From contig NC_060060.1 in assembly GCF_020283565.1 (NCBI RefSeq), positions 65,457,257 through 65,521,256 on the forward strand: DNA of 64,000 bases, in the 5' to 3' direction. Source of the DNA: Trifolium pratense (taxonomy: Eukaryota; Streptophyta; Magnoliopsida; Fabales; Fabaceae). This document shows, in pieces, positions 32,182-46,114 of this stretch (positions are counted from its first letter, which is position 1; every line of letters starts with the position of its first letter). The notes under the pieces are model-generated. The model was not told the origin of the DNA and searched no databases. It worked only from the letters and a program-made list of their open reading frames with translations. Made by a program: the position numbers and the translations under genes.

Positions 32182-35100
32182 ATGGAAAGCAGCGCCGCAC
32201 TTACGAGCAGCATTCGACTAACTTCTTCGATCTGCGTCTCTCGTCATTCTTCCCCTTTTCTTTCTCCACCCAAACGTTCTCCCTCCTTTTCCCTCAAGGT
32301 ATTTTCTTTTTTTCCATTTCCCCTTCTTTCCATTCTTATTCCTTCCTCACGTTTTTTCTCTCTCTCCCTTTTTACAGCTCCAAAACCACTTTCCTTCCAA
32401 TTCCCAGAATGTTCTCCAAGCTTCTTCTTCTTCCCTCAGACCTTCCGCTACTGTTTCCGCGATTGAGTTGGCAGACATAGATTGGGACAACCTTGGATTT
32501 GGTCTTCAACCTACTGATTACATGTATTTCATGAAATGTGATCAAGGTGGAACCTTTACTAAGGGTCAATTAAAGCGTTTTGGGAATATTGAATTGAATC
32601 CTTCTGCTGGTGTTTTAAACTATGGACAGGTTCTATTATTATTAGTTGACTTTATGTACTTTTGCTTTTGACCTTAAACAATAGTAGTTTGTTCAAATTC
32701 CGCTATGCAACAGTGCCTATAGCTCCATTATAGTTTCTACTTGACAAGAATTTGTGCTAAATAATATATGCCAAACAATAGCTACCGGTTTAAATTCAGT
32801 TACACTATAGCGCATTATAGCCTCTATTTAACAACACGAGATCTATATTTGGTTTTGAATTTGTTTTAAAGGAAACTTGTTGGCTTGGATTGAGTAGATA
32901 TCATATTGTAACTGTAATAGTGTTTGTTTTCTTTTTAATTTAGTTGGGCCGTAACATTTTGAAAAGTCAGATAGATATATGATATATGATGATAGAACAT
33001 TGTGGCGTTGTTTGATCCTTGTAGGTGACCCTATTTAGTGGGATACGGCTAGGTTGTTGTTGTGACATTTTGACAAGATCGATCTATTTTAATTAGAGTT
33101 GAAATCTGATTTGTGTACTTTACATTTGGATTGAGTTTGTTTTGTGTGTTCATTTGGTAAAGAATGTGTTTTTCTGGTTCACAAATATTGTAGGGATTAT
33201 TTGAGGGTTTGAAAGCGTATCGTAAAGAAGATGGGAATATACTACTCTTTCGCCCGGAAGAAAATGCTTTACGGATGAAGATGGGCGCCGAGCGGATGTG
33301 CATGCCATCACCTAGTGTAGAACAGTTTGTGGAAGCTGTGAAAGATACAGTTTTAGCAAACAAACGTTGGGTACTATTGAACTTATCAATTTGGTAGACA
33401 AATTTTAGAGTTGTTTTGATTTCTTAAGCTTGATTAGGTGAATTTTTGTTTCAGATCCCCCCTCAGGGTAAAGGTTCCTTGTACATTAGACCTTTGCTAA
33501 TGGGAAGTGGAGCTGTACTTGGGCTTGCACCTGCTCCAGAATACACTTTTCTAATATATGTTTCACCAGTTGGGAACTACTTCAAGGTAATGCATCTGTA
33601 TTGCTACATTAGAATATGAAATCTTCATGATGTACTAAGTTTATATATGAATCTTTTTCATTCTTTTCTTTAAAAAATAGCACAATTGGAGGCTAGTTCA
33701 AATTTTTAAAAAAGAACACAATGGGTTTTGGGTCAAAAGAGCAAAGGCTGGGTTCGAATCAAAAATTTCAAAACAGAATGAAATCAGAATTTTGGATGGA
33801 AGTAGAGCAAACAGAATGCTGGGTCCAAAATATATGTGGAGTTTGTGCTTGGTTGATGCACTTGTTGTGATGGATGGATATTGGGTTTAGGCTGGGTTTA
33901 TGTTGATGTTTGAACCTGGGTTCATCACAGGATTTGTTTTTTCTCTTATTTAGCTGCATGGGGGCAGGGGTTGTCTCCAGTGAAATTTTCACTGGATTCC
34001 CTCATGTGTGCATCTATGCCCTCAATTGCCTTTTTTTGGTTCACCAACTTGTAGAAAAAAAAAAGTGGATGGTCACGATTTCATGGGAGAGAAAATAAAT
34101 GGGAGAGGATCCATCCCCGCTGCATGGTTTTGTCACGTCAGTTGGGTAATTTAGTTGTAAATACTACTCCCTCTAGTTCTTAATATAAGAAAAAAATTTA
34201 CTTTTTAAATTCATAGAATGATTGATGTATTTGGTATAAAAAATGGACCAAATACATCAATCATTGTACGAATCTAAAAAGCAAAACTTTTCTCATATCA
34301 GGACTAGAGGTAGTATATATTAGATCTTCTTTCAGATTTGTCAACTTGCAGCTGGACTTGTTGTGATTTTGTGTGTTTGACTATGCTCGAGTCCACCCCT
34401 ATGAAGAAATGAGTTTGTATGCTGTTAACCCAATTGCCTTACCTAGAATTATTAACTTGTACAGTTCCCGTGTCCATTCGCAATTTTGACATTGTTGAAT
34501 AGCTTAGAGTTAGGGACTTGTAAAGTTTTATAACAACTGGGATGCAGCACTGATAGTGATACTATGATAGTGATGTGAATCCACACAGAATTTGAGAAGA
34601 CTTTATTTATCATTTATTCAATGATCAAAATCAACTAAATGAAAACATTACACTACATACATATATACCAATGGACTATGACTACCAGCTGTCATAATTG
34701 CTCTAACTGATTCTAACAGAATTGAAACTGACTTTAACTGACTTAATAATGTTAAATACCTATTCTCACTCTCACTTATAATAAATGTTAACAGAAATTT
34801 AATATTTATATATTTTTTTGTGACTGAATGGCTTGAACTTTCACTTTGATGGAAACCTGTAGAAGCATTTAGGGGTCTATATCTATATTCCATAATTTTT
34901 CTTCTTTGTAGACTTACACCTTAGGATTTTCTGTAAGATGTTATCATAATAATAATTGTCTTTAATAACATAACCAATCACACTCATCTCTTTCTAAATC
35001 TTGTAAGGTTGTAATGTTATCTTTTCAAAAGTTTATGGAGTATCAATTTAATTACAGGAAGGTTTGGCTCCAATCAATCTGATTGTGGAGAGTGAACTAC

Positions 35101-37975
35101 ATCGTGCAACTCCTGGTGGCACTGGAGGTGTGAAGACCATTGGAAACTATGCCGCTGTAAGATAGATTGCATTCCCTTATAATTTTCAATTTGTTTGTCT
35201 CTGACATGTGGTTGTAGTTGTTCTCTCTGGCTGCCTTAAATTTAAAACCAACCGATATAAATGCATCTCATTGGACTTGATGAATTAGTCATTTGTTTCT
35301 TTAAAAAGGACTAGAGGTAGAAGATTTCAGTATGATTGTCTTCCTCATTTCTTTTTAATTTCAATTAGCACTTTGTTTTCAACTAAATGCCAACAAAATT
35401 GCTTTCTTGTACTGACTAAATGAGCATATGCATGGAAATTGATAATTTTCTTGTGCCACATTTTTTTTTCCACTTTTTATGAGTTTTACATTTTTTTATT
35501 GACAGAACTGACCTTTATGAGAAAAATTTAAGAGGTGGCTTGAGTTAATCTGTTTGATTTCTTAATTCTCATTTCTTGACACTGACATAGCTCGCCTTTT
35601 GTAAGATCCTGAATTTCTCTCACTCTGCCCATGTGTGATTATTCTTCTTAGGTTCTTAAGGCACAGTCTGCAGCTAAAGCTAAAGGTTACTCTGATGTTT
35701 TGTACCTTGACTGTGTGCAGAAAAGATATTTGGAGGAGGTTTCTTCCTGCAATATATTTGTTGTTAAGGTATTATATTTAAAGAACCAACTAGCATAAAT
35801 GTACAATTCATATTTTAGTTTTTGCCATTGTTAATTTACACGACTTTTACACTTGCACACATGATATTACTTTCCACCTTCTCATTTCTCTCGCAATACA
35901 AAAAACAATTTACCTGGACGTATAACTGCCGTAATAGTAAAATCATTACCTCACAGTAATCAGTATGGCAGCCTCTTCAGCACCCTTACTACTTTTCTAT
36001 CGTTTTCCAGAATGAGCTTCATCACTTGATGTTTTGGTACTGTACTTGCAAAATCAGTATGGCAGCCTCTTGGCCCATGGTGCTCCCTTATTTTTTTAAT
36101 TTTTTTTATAAGCAATCATGGTTCTCCCGTATAGCTTGTACCAGTTGATGCCTCTGCAAATTGTTTATTTTTAACTTATCACCTTCGTGAAATTAGAATT
36201 CCACGACTTGTAAGTTGTATAACTCATTTTTGCTACGATGCTAAGAGCATTATTTTGAGTGAGTTTTCCACAGAATTCTACAAACATATTATCTTATTGC
36301 TGACCTGGTAGGTTTTATCTTTGGCTCTTTCACACTAATCTGAATAGATTTGTTAATCTTACATCATCATCTGTCCAAATGATGATTGATCATCTGTACA
36401 GATGATGATTGAGTTTCTAAATCTTGTATTTGTTAGAAGTCCCACATTGGCTAGAGATATGGCATAGATAGCATTTATAAGTGTAGTGCAAACCTCAATT
36501 CTCAAGCTAGCTTTTGTGGTTGAGTATAGGCCTCCCAAATTCTAATATGGTATCGGAGCCTATCCTAGATCCATTTGTTGTTTGTTGTGGAGACCTCCCA
36601 TATTTGGGCCACCCGTTGTTGATTCCACGTTCCAACTTGTTCAGTCCTGGACGTGAGGGGTGTGTTAGAAGTCCCACATTGGCTAGAGATATGACATAAA
36701 TAGCCTTTATAAGTGTAGTGCAAACCTCGACTCTCAAGCTAGCTTTTGTGGTTGAGACGTTGAGTATAGGCCTCCCAAATTCTAATAGTATTCTCACATG
36801 TTTTCCTTATCCTGTATTCTGGTGTAACTTCATTGTTACTATTGTGTATATAATAACTTCCTTTGCTCCCAATTATTGTTTTGGAATACTATTTCATTAG
36901 AGCTTAATGCATTATGCTGTCCTAATTTCCATATGCTTTCAGGGTAACGTTATTTCAACTCCATCTATCAAAGGAACTATCCTGCCTGGCATTACTCGAA
37001 AAAGTATAATTGATGTTGCTCGAAGCCAAGGATTCGAGGTACTAGATTTTCAGTCGAGGATGAATATTGTATCTGATATCTGACGTTCTTTACATTGCAT
37101 TTCTTCCTAACCTATGCTTTTGAAATTAAACTTAAAAAAAGAAGGCAACGAAGAATCTTTTCATAAAATGAAATTTATAATGAAGAATATCAATCTCAAT
37201 CTTCATATGATTTTGTTCTTTTTCTGTCCAGTCCTTCGTTGAAAATATTGATTTGTTTGATATGATCGCAGTTAACAATTCAACACTTTGCCAATATGAT
37301 GTGTATGAACAAATTTGTCATGTAAAATAGCTTCTCAAACTTCCGAAGTTAGATTGCTCTTTGTTCAAGTATTTTTCACCTCTATGTCTTAGTCTCTGTT
37401 TATTTGGTTCACAATTAATCAATGATTGTTACTTTTCTTCAATTTCATTTTTATTAACAACAATCTTGCTATTCAGTCCAAAAAAAATAAAAATAATCTT
37501 GCTATGCATTTTCCCAGAAAACACTAACGAGACGGGGCTTACATTTTTGTATTCATATACAGTAAACTTTGCTTCATGTTTCTATTGGTTTTAGGACAAA
37601 GTACACAAACATGTTCACATGTTCATCTAATGTGTGTGTACAGGTTGAGGAGCGATTAGTGTCGGTGGACGAATTGGTAGAGGCCGACGAGGTCTTCTGC
37701 ACAGGAACAGCTGTGGTTGTATCACCTGTTGGCAGTGTTACTTATCATGGCAAGAAGTAAGTCATAGTAATTTCAGAAGACAATCTGTACTTGGTGCATT
37801 AGCAAAGGACAAGGTTATTTTGAATTAATGGTTGACATTTACTTTTCAATGTTTCTGTAGGGTATCTTATGGAGATGGTATCGGAGCGGTTTCACAGCAA
37901 CTTTATACCGTCCTTACTAGACTACAGATGGGTCTTGCAGAGGATAACATGAATTGGACTGTTGAGCTGAGATAA
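32182..37975 (+). CDS. Branched-chain amino acid aminotransferase, plastid type
   Basis: Nine exons with GT-AG junctions: 32182-32298, 32378-32629, 33194-33370, 33455-33586, 35058-35156, 35652-35768, 36943-37038, 37644-37756 and 37861-37975. They join in phase to 405 aa. Residues 1 to about 63 are Ser-rich and poor in acid residues, as in a chloroplast transit peptide. The fold-type IV aminotransferase domain follows: [14 protein letters not shown], then [25 protein letters not shown], and [15 protein letters not shown] with the pyridoxal phosphate lysine at 252. Further on are SCNIFVVK and the cofactor-binding segment [17 protein letters not shown]. It transfers amino groups between Leu/Ile/Val and 2-oxoglutarate; plastid forms serve the last step of synthesis. 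Length matches plant BCATs (about 400 aa). Introns 4 and 6 carry a MITE, a dispersed repeat and a TRIM. All key residues look intact. A specific paralogue number cannot be given. Confidence 0.96.
33964..34119. repeat. Dispersed repeat, copy 2 (BCAT intron 4)
   Basis: Close match to 10826-10985 in the same orientation. It again includes the GTGAAATTTTCAC palindrome and the CATGGGAGAGAAAAT end. It lies in the 1471-bp intron 4 of the BCAT gene. Confidence 0.75.
34164..34313. mobile_element. Stowaway-like MITE in BCAT intron 4
   Basis: The ends ACTCCCTCTAGTTCTTAATATAAG and CTCATATCAGGACTAGAGGTAGT pair as imperfect inverted repeats. The inner parts pair through GATTGATGTATTTGGT with ACCAAATACATCAATC. 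TA flanks are present. About 150 bp and non-coding. Confidence 0.75.
36431..36787 (+). mobile_element. TRIM retrotransposon in BCAT intron 6, TSD GTATT
   Basis: Two near-identical LTRs of about 117-125 bp (36431-36547 and 36663-36787) begin TGTTAGAAG and end CTAATA. Directly after the first is TGGTATCGGAGCC, a primer-binding site for initiator tRNA-Met. Directly before the second is the purine tract GTGAGGGGTG. The 5-bp repeat GTATT flanks the element at 36426-36430 and 36788-36792. Total 357 bp with no coding capacity: a terminal-repeat retrotransposon in miniature. The second LTR differs by a few substitutions and an 8-bp GACGTTGA-type insertion, so the insertion is not brand new. Each LTR contains GTCCCACATTGG, 23 bp, then TTTATAAG. 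Confidence 0.92.
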
Positions 37976-40900
37976 GAACATTGAGAATAGCCTGCCTGCA
38001 CTGCATCTTTTTCTGAAATCATTTTCTTAAATTTTGCTTTTATATTTGATGAGGTTCTGTAGATATACTTTTGTGTGTATTGCTATTTATTTAGTGAACT
38101 ATAGCAAGCAGCACGTAAAAAAATAATTCTGCATGTTTATTTTCTTGCCAGCTGGGGCAGTCATTATCGGCAGGTTAGTTAACCTATTTTGCTTGAAAAT
38201 TAGACATTCTAGAAGCTGTAATTGTGTACCCTAGATATTAGTTGATGTTTTTGTTGTTTTGACTATTTTTTTATGGGAAGTAGAGGGGTAAAAAATGACC
38301 ACACCAAAAGCTTGCTCTACTTACGTGCCTAATGTTTGCGAAATAAAATCAGTTAGTCGAGTGGCTGCAATGGTGTTGGATTTGAATTACAATTATGTGA
38401 AGGAACAATGCATTGTGGAGTATGACTTTTTCGCTTTTAGTTAGCTTCTGATATTTGAAGAGATTCATGTGATATTACAAAGAACATTATGGCATACATT
38501 GACAATGAGTAACTCGAAACATTTGAACATTTCTATTACTCATTTTACATGCAGTTTAAGGGGAATGATAGCATCATTTTACGTTATACTTGTATTCATG
38601 TAATATAAAGACAATTAATATAAACACAATTGCGATTGAAGGGACAAAATCAACACCACTGAAACAAACTGATGCAGAATGTTGTGATTATAAGCAAAAG
38701 AACGTTACTATTTGTTGCGAATGACATAGTTACAATGCTCCTGTATTTGTTATAAGCAGCATTTCTCTAATAAAAAGCAATTGATGTGCAAGTGGTAATG
38801 CTGGTTTAGGACCTAACCACAACCGATATTTTTCTCTCTTTTGTATTAAAGTTATGGTTTTCTCATACTATTATAGCAATTTTTTGTTCCTTTGGTTTAA
38901 GATTGTTTTTGGCTTTTAACTTTGCTGCTAGACGCTATAGGGTTCTTGTCTGACTCTGATTGTTTGGTGGATATGAAATATAAAATTTTTTGTTCTTTCT
39001 TGGAGTTGATTAATGGATAAAAAACCTCAACTTGCAATCTATTTTTAATTAATGGATAAAAAAGTCAATCTTTTGAAAATGTATTGCTAATGATCACATT
39101 GTCGTAATGGTAGATAACATTTGGTGGTCTTATTTTTGGGTAGCAGAAGGTTTTGTTCATATTATAATTTCTAGGTCTAGCTGTATTGCTCTTTGTTCCA
39201 TGAAATTGTAGTTAGTTACCGGTAGCTCTTTGTTACATGTATAAAATTAGTGAGCTTGAATATAGTGAAAGAGACTAGTCTTCTCTAGCATAATAAACTA
39301 ATGATCGATTTTTTTGTCTAGTAATCTAATGACTAAAATTTTAACTTTTTAAGATGAATAAGTGAAGTGTACGGTGGTTCGAATCACAGTCTCTACATAT
39401 ATAATGTGATGTCATGTATACATTTAGTGACTTAAATAATTTCAATTAGAATTACCTACATATAAACACATTTAATGAATTTGTTTTATCCTGTTCCACC
39501 CTAATGATATAACTAATTATTCTCGAGAATTCGATTCAAAATATAATTTATGAACTAGGATTTTCCGCTGACTAAAAAGTACACAGTTTCGCACAAATAC
39601 AACAAATTTTAGCCATTAATTTAAAATCGGTTAGTTTACAATATAATTTATTACAGTAGCAGTCTATCTAATTCAGAGAACCAAAAATCAGTTTCACATT
39701 TATAAATTCAACAAAGACAATTGACACGTGTCTGCTGGGCCGCAGAGTATGCCACTAACAATATGGATAAAATTTTGATTAATTAATAGTAGTAGTAACT
39801 TGGAATATCTAAGGCTGTCTCATATGCCCTTATCTTTTTGACCTATGCTCCTTCATTTTTAATTTTTACACTTTCTGACTCCCACAAAAGCAACCAGAAA
39901 GAAGAAGGAAAAGTATAAACCGCGTAGCTGACCCGTGAGTGACAACAACCTTTTTCTTTGGAAGTGGATCCTTCCTGATATGACACACAAGATTCACCCC
40001 TTTTCTTCTTTCGATCAATGAATTCTATTAGTCAACTAAAGTATATTATGGCCACTTCTTCTCATAGAGTAACCCAACCTTCTCTTCTCAATCTCAACAG
40101 CATCCTTTGGTTTGCTACGATCACCTTTTGTCATGCTTACATAATTTGGAAAATTTCTCTTAAGTCCTTAAATATGAGCTAAAATCCTTTATACATTCTT
40201 TCATAACCTCACAATGTATGTTTCAGTCAACTTCGACTTCCACCTCAAGTTTATACTGACTTTAACGTTAGAGTGTTTTTTTGCAAGAGTCTCTTTTCTC
40301 GTCATCGGTCACCTCCAACGATTGGATTCAGACCTATAGCTCAAAACAATCCTCCCATTAATCCACCAATGAGAACATCTCTTTTATCCTCTTTGGATAA
40401 TTCTAAATTCTATGTAAAACACCTCTCTTCAATATATTTTTTAAAAATTCCCACAATATTCCTTCAAGATGAAAACTCATTCGTAGATTTACTCATTTTT
40501 ATGTTTTTATACTACTTTGATATAATAGTTTCTCACAATTATATATTTTTGGGATATGATTGGATATAAGTGTGTAATTTTTTATATTAACATCGAATAC
40601 TACTGTAATAACTAAAATTTTATTCATCCAACCGAACAAAATTACTAATTTATAAACTTTAAAATTTTAAAGTTTAAGTTGAATGTATATATTTAAATAT
40701 ATTTTTATTAATAAATTTTAAATAGAAGATATTTTTAAATATAATTTTTTTAATATATTTTTATTTTAATATAATTTTTTAAATATATTTTATTGATCGT
40801 GGGCTGACTCGAAGTCTAATGACTACCACACTGACCCAATTTTAAATAAACTAGGGTTAAAAATGTCCGATTATCTTTGGGCTTATTTTTTAACAGGTTA

Positions 40901-42883
40901 GTCCATATAAATTTAGGGATTAATAGATTGATCCGACTGTCCCAACCCATTTTAACAACTCTAATTGTAGTTTAAAAATTACTAAATTCTAATTAGACAT
41001 TTACTAATTTGACAATTCATTGAAATTAGTTAAATTTAATAAGAAATTTATTCATAGTCTTCAAATCAGATTAAACTGGTGGTGAAAAATAAAAAAATAA
41101 TAATTTAATTACTTGAAAATACATAAAAATATAATATGGGAGTTTTGCTACTAAAAGTCTAAAACATGAACTTCATTAATTTGCTAGTGAATTGACATAA
41201 AGCTTTAGTAGCACACTTATAGAAATATTCATAGGTAGAAACTTCGTTGGATTCCACTAATTATGTGACTTTACTAACCTTTCCATGCATTTGGATTAAT
41301 TTTCAGCTTCACACTTGATCGTACATGTTTGACAAAGTTAATTTCCAAATTGACATAAAACAAAGAGCGACACATATATTCTAGAAACTTAACTAAGACA
41401 GCGACGCTGCAAGTTAGAGTTGAAAATTTACAAGCAAGAAAAGAAACTAGAAAAATTGGACGGGGAAGAATAAGTACATTGTGGTGTACTAGTTGATTGA
41501 TTCATCACTTTGTGAAAAATTAATATACCCTTAAAGACCTATTACTCTTACTATTATTTTGTTGACTAATTTTAAGATGATTGTCTCTAAGAGACATGTT
41601 AACTTCATATCCTAGCTTGTTCAAACTTGACTTACGAGTTTCTTCAAATATGAACTTTTTTTTTTTTTTTTTTTTAATTTGTTGATAGAGTAACAAACAC
41701 TACATGAAAATATTTTTGAGTTCGGAACCGGGTAATAGAAAATTTTAACTCTATCAATTTCAATATTATTCGTTGAACTAAGTTTTTCAGATTTATCAAA
41801 CACATTTTTTTTTAAACAGTCAAACACATTTCAAAAGTTAGTATTTTAGTCATTTTGTTTCACAAATTTTAGATTTTTTCTTTCACAATTCAATTTGAGG
41901 CTTATTTATTACGACATATCATATTCATTACCGAACTAAAAATACATTTTCTTTTTGTACAAAAAAAAAATACATTTTAATTTATAGGTAAAAATACATT
42001 TGATGATTCCATATTGTTAATTTGAATTGAAAACATTGGATTTCTAGAAAAAGAAGTTTTATTTGATTAATTAAACTAAAAGAAGTTTTTTTTTATTGGT
42101 GTTTCTAGTTCAAATCAACATTGCAACATCATCGAATGTAATTCTTTATCATTAAAAATATGACAGTCATAATAAACAACCCATAAACTTAAACTTATTT
42201 TTTAGGTAAAATCCTTAACGTTGTGAAAATGAAGAATACAATTATACTTCATTTTAAATATAGTGACTATAAAATTATACCTATAGGAAAAAGAGTACAA
42301 AGGGGATAACCCATAACAAAGGGGACAAACCCTAAATCAAAGCAACAAAAAAAATAATCTCACAGGTGAATGTAAACACAATACAAACGGAGGCAAAGCA
42401 AATGACCACGATAAAATAAGGGTGACTGTCCAAACGAGGAATCAACCCAATGTACTTACCTAATACATTAACCATAGTAAGAAACCACTAAACCAGACTC
42501 GATCCAAGATTTGTAGTTTAAACATAAGGAAGGTTTCACCATCCACTCATAAGATACATGAGTGCCCCGAGGTCTTACCTAAAAGTCACTTCCACGAGGC
42601 GAGATCAATTTTATCTGCCTATATAATTGGTTCAATAGTCATCGTCTTTACCAAAAAAAAATTACAAGACTTCCAAATGAATCACGCAACCGTATGTTTG
42701 GCCATACAAAATCCAACCTTAAACCTTCTACGGAGAAGGTTGTGAAGAGTAGGTGCTCCGTCAAGAAGCAACTTTTGGAAGAAAACAATAATCTTAACAG
42801 GGGTTCAACTCTTTCAAATTTTAGACGTAGTCCTGAAGCATCTCTACCCCAAAGCCGAAGTGAATTGAAAACAAGCCCTCAAA
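37976..42883. other. Intergenic, nothing identified
   Basis: About 4.9 kb. The first 200-300 bp are the probable BCAT 3' untranslated region. The rest is AT-rich. Around 40800-40975 GGGCTGACTC...CCCAACCCATTTTAACAACTCTAATTG resembles the GC-richer repeat end near 370-530. From about 42300 to 42883 there is a different, more GC-rich repeat into which the CACTA element has inserted. No gene supported; 98-codon and 68-codon frames have no recognisable content. Confidence 0.45.
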
Positions 42884-43269
42884 CACTAGTAGAAATATGA
42901 CATATTACATAAGCATTTTACATCTGCTGAACATATGTCAGATGTGAAAAGCTATATGTAGTAGTCTTTTCATCTGGTTTCAATATCCACAGAAGTGAAA
43001 AATATATAGACAAGACTTTTTACATCTGGTTTCAATGTACCAGAAGCATAACTGAACGCGGTGGCAATCTTGTAATTATGATAAAATTATCTAAAATATA
43101 TATATATCTGGCCATATTTAGCCACAGATGTAAAAAGTCAGGTTGAATAAAAAAAAAAAATTAATATTTTTGGAACCAACAAGTGAATGAGGTAGATAGA
43201 CTAAAAAAACGCAATCTGAATACCAAAAAATAAAACAAAACGCAATATTTCTCTCTCGACCCAAATCAA

Positions 43270-43562
43270 CTCGCGATGAACAAACCCTCAGCGCCGTCCT
43301 CTACCGCCGACAACGATTGAACCCTCAGCAACCTAAAATCAACTCACCACCACCGCCTTATCTCAGTTGTCCTCTCTCTCTCTCTCTGTCACTCGTCAAA
43401 TCGAAGCTTCTCACTTGAACCCTAACTCCAAATCGAAGCTATAAGGGAAACGAATTGAAAATTCTCTCCGCTCTCACTATTGTCCTTCTTTTTCCGGCCT
43501 CTACTCTCACGAATCGAAGCTTGTCTTTCTCTTTCACTATTGTCAAACCTTCTTCGATTCAG
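43270..43562 (+). other. Leader-like first exon inside the CACTA element
   Basis: Compositionally unlike its surroundings: C-rich, with TCTCTCTC runs and several AATCGAAGCTT repeats, ending TTCGATTCAG/GTACTC, a good splice donor. It probably represents the 5' untranslated exon of the element's transcript. An upstream ATG frame (near 43275) closes quickly. Confidence 0.45.
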
Positions 43563-44479
43563 GTACTCTTCTTTCTTTTTTATTCTTTTTTAAATTTTTT
43601 TTTTCTGTATATTCATTAATTCTGGAATACTTGTAGAACTATTTCTAGTAATGTTGCTCTTTTACGGGATTCCTTTTTTTTTCCTACTTGTTTCTACTGT
43701 TTCTACTTGATTCCAGTTAATGTAGAATTCAGTTAATTTACAAGTATATGGAATTCAGTCCTGTCCTTCTAACTTTTGTAATTTTCTTTTTAGTTTATTA
43801 GTTTAGTAGCAATCTATATGAACTGTAATTGATGATGAGATATAGGAATGCTAGAGTGGATGAGATGGTTGCAAATTTCCACCAAGAAAAACATGAGAAG
43901 ATTTCACAAAAGATAAACTAAATTGCATTTTAGGTCTCTCAAATGTTCTAAGCAGTAAAATTTTCAGTTTTAGTTGAAAATTATGTCTTTGTATTTTGTT
44001 GTTCAGTTTACTCACAAATGTTTATGACCTGGCAAACGGTTTATATACATAGCATGAAAATAACACATTTAAATAAATTAAAAACATTAGTGGATCCATG
44101 AAGATTATTTTCTTAATTAGTAAAAACATGTATGTAAATATTGCTGGTTACATCACTAGTTTCTACATGTAAATTGGATGCCAGAACAACATAAGGACCT
44201 AAACTTTCGATATAAATTGATCATTTTTCATTACAGGATTTCATTACATGATACACTTACAATTAAGTTACTTAAAAAAGTTGTTTATTATGTTAAGCAT
44301 ATGATTCACCTATGGGTAGTAGATTCTATATTCATTACAAATTGTGAATGAAAATGAACATAAATGCTCCTGGGTTCTATGTATTTGTTCCTATTTACTC
44401 TAGTCTTTAGAACATTGATAGAATAGTAGAATATACTATTTTCTATTCTAACAATTATTGTTTTTGGGGGGTGGGAGTC

Positions 44480-45060
44480 AGAAGTTCAGCCATGGAGTGG
44501 AGTTTGTTCTTTTGTTATCATTTAATGCGGGTGCCTTAGATAACCAAGTGGAACATGCATTAGTGTCTCTAGCAACGGTGATGCCGGAATCTCCTTCCTT
44601 GATTGTACAATGTACACAAGGTATGTTTTCAGTTTGACTAACACTTATTCAGATGTTGCCTTGTTAGCCATTTTGTTACTGGATCTTTTAGCATAATCAG
44701 TTGTCATATAATTCTAGTTTATATCAGAATAATCAGTTGTCATATTTTCCTAATCCTTTATGTTTGAACTTTTAAGCTTAAGTAAAATGAATTTCTATCC
44801 TACCATAATATGTTCAATATCAGAGACCTTTAGGGGGTCTTTCCTCAAGTGGCACGAACCGAGACATGTGATGATATTCTTCAACAGGTCATTTTTCTAT
44901 TTGGTTATACCGGGTTAGTGTATAACTATTTTGATTTGGTGACTATTTTGATTTATTTCTCATTTAGTTTCATTTGGATTTGTGGGTTTCGTGCAGGTTG
45001 ATGACCCTCGACTTATTCAAAGAATTTCAATTGCAGCATCAGGCAGGCGGTAGCTACAAA
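44480..45060 (+). other. Exon-like blocks inside the CACTA element, unidentified
   Basis: Two GC-richer blocks stand out from the AT-rich interior and are each followed by splice-donor-like GT: one ends TGTACACAAG/GTATG near 44621, and one ends TTCTTCAACAG/GTCA near 44888. A third block, GTTGATGACCCTCGACTTATTC, follows. No single long frame joins them. They could be decayed transposon exons or captured host sequence; I cannot say which. Confidence 0.35.
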
Positions 45061-46114
45061 GACTAAGACGCCTCATGATGCATGTGATAGACTGATGTGG
45101 TTTTGCTACCTATTCTCTTTATCTCCGTTTTCCTTTTCTTGTTTTTCTTTTGTTTTGCCTGGAATGATTGTGAAAGTTACTGTGGCCTGTGGGTAATGGT
45201 TGCCCTTTGAATGTACTCTCTTGTTACTTTAATAATTGGTCAAATTATGTATATGTTGAACTAGTAAATTAAATTAGAAAACTGGTAATTAGTGGTAGTG
45301 GAGATTTTTGGTTCCTTTACTGCATTTCCCTTTATGCATAGTTGCAAATATTAGTATAATCGAGTTACATGAAACACATTTTGTTGGATCTGTTATTTGT
45401 TTTTGTACTCAATGACTTGAATTTTTTCTTCGGCTGAAACTATGGATTTGCTTACATTTTGTTGGATCTGTTATTTGTGTTTGTTCCTATTACAGGTACA
45501 AGAGAAGCAAAGATTGATTGATTTTGCAGAAGCACTTCGTAGTAATGTAGTATCACTCATAGTTTTCTTATAAGTGGGTACATTTCACTAGAATATTGTA
45601 ATCTGCATCGTATAATTTAAATATAAGTTATACTCCATAAAGGTAAGTTTTCAGTAATAACAGAAAGATACTGCATTCTGATAAGTAGGTACAATTGGCC
45701 ATGCATAGAGTAGACTATATTGCCTATTATTCCATTGACAAGTATGCTAATTTATGAAATATAGTATGCATGACTTGAATTGGTTACTTTTTATGTTGTA
45801 GATTAGTTGAACGAGGTCCCTTATCACATCTTGGTTTAAGTCTGCTACTTGTATTGAAACTGATTGTTAAAGAAGAACAACACATTGATGATGAATTTGG
45901 TTGTTGAAAATTTATGCCTAAGTGGGATTTTTGTTGGATAGAATGTTACAGTACCTTATTTTATAGATTTAGGCATTTTAAAATGAGTAGCTTAGATGTT
46001 ATTCATGGTTGCTCTGACATGGTATGTTTATTATATATATGAATAAGTTGATAATGTATATGTAATGGATTTGAGCCATGTATGTATAAGTAATTATATA
46101 TTTATATATTGTAG

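Noticed and set aside
36507..36797. 96-codon minus-strand frame in BCAT intron 6
   Set aside because: It lies wholly within the TRIM element and reads its LTRs twice (note the repeated [10 protein letters not shown]); a repeat artefact.
40273..40569. 98-codon plus-strand frame
   Set aside because: No domain; second half is AT-rich low complexity; no promoter or splice context.
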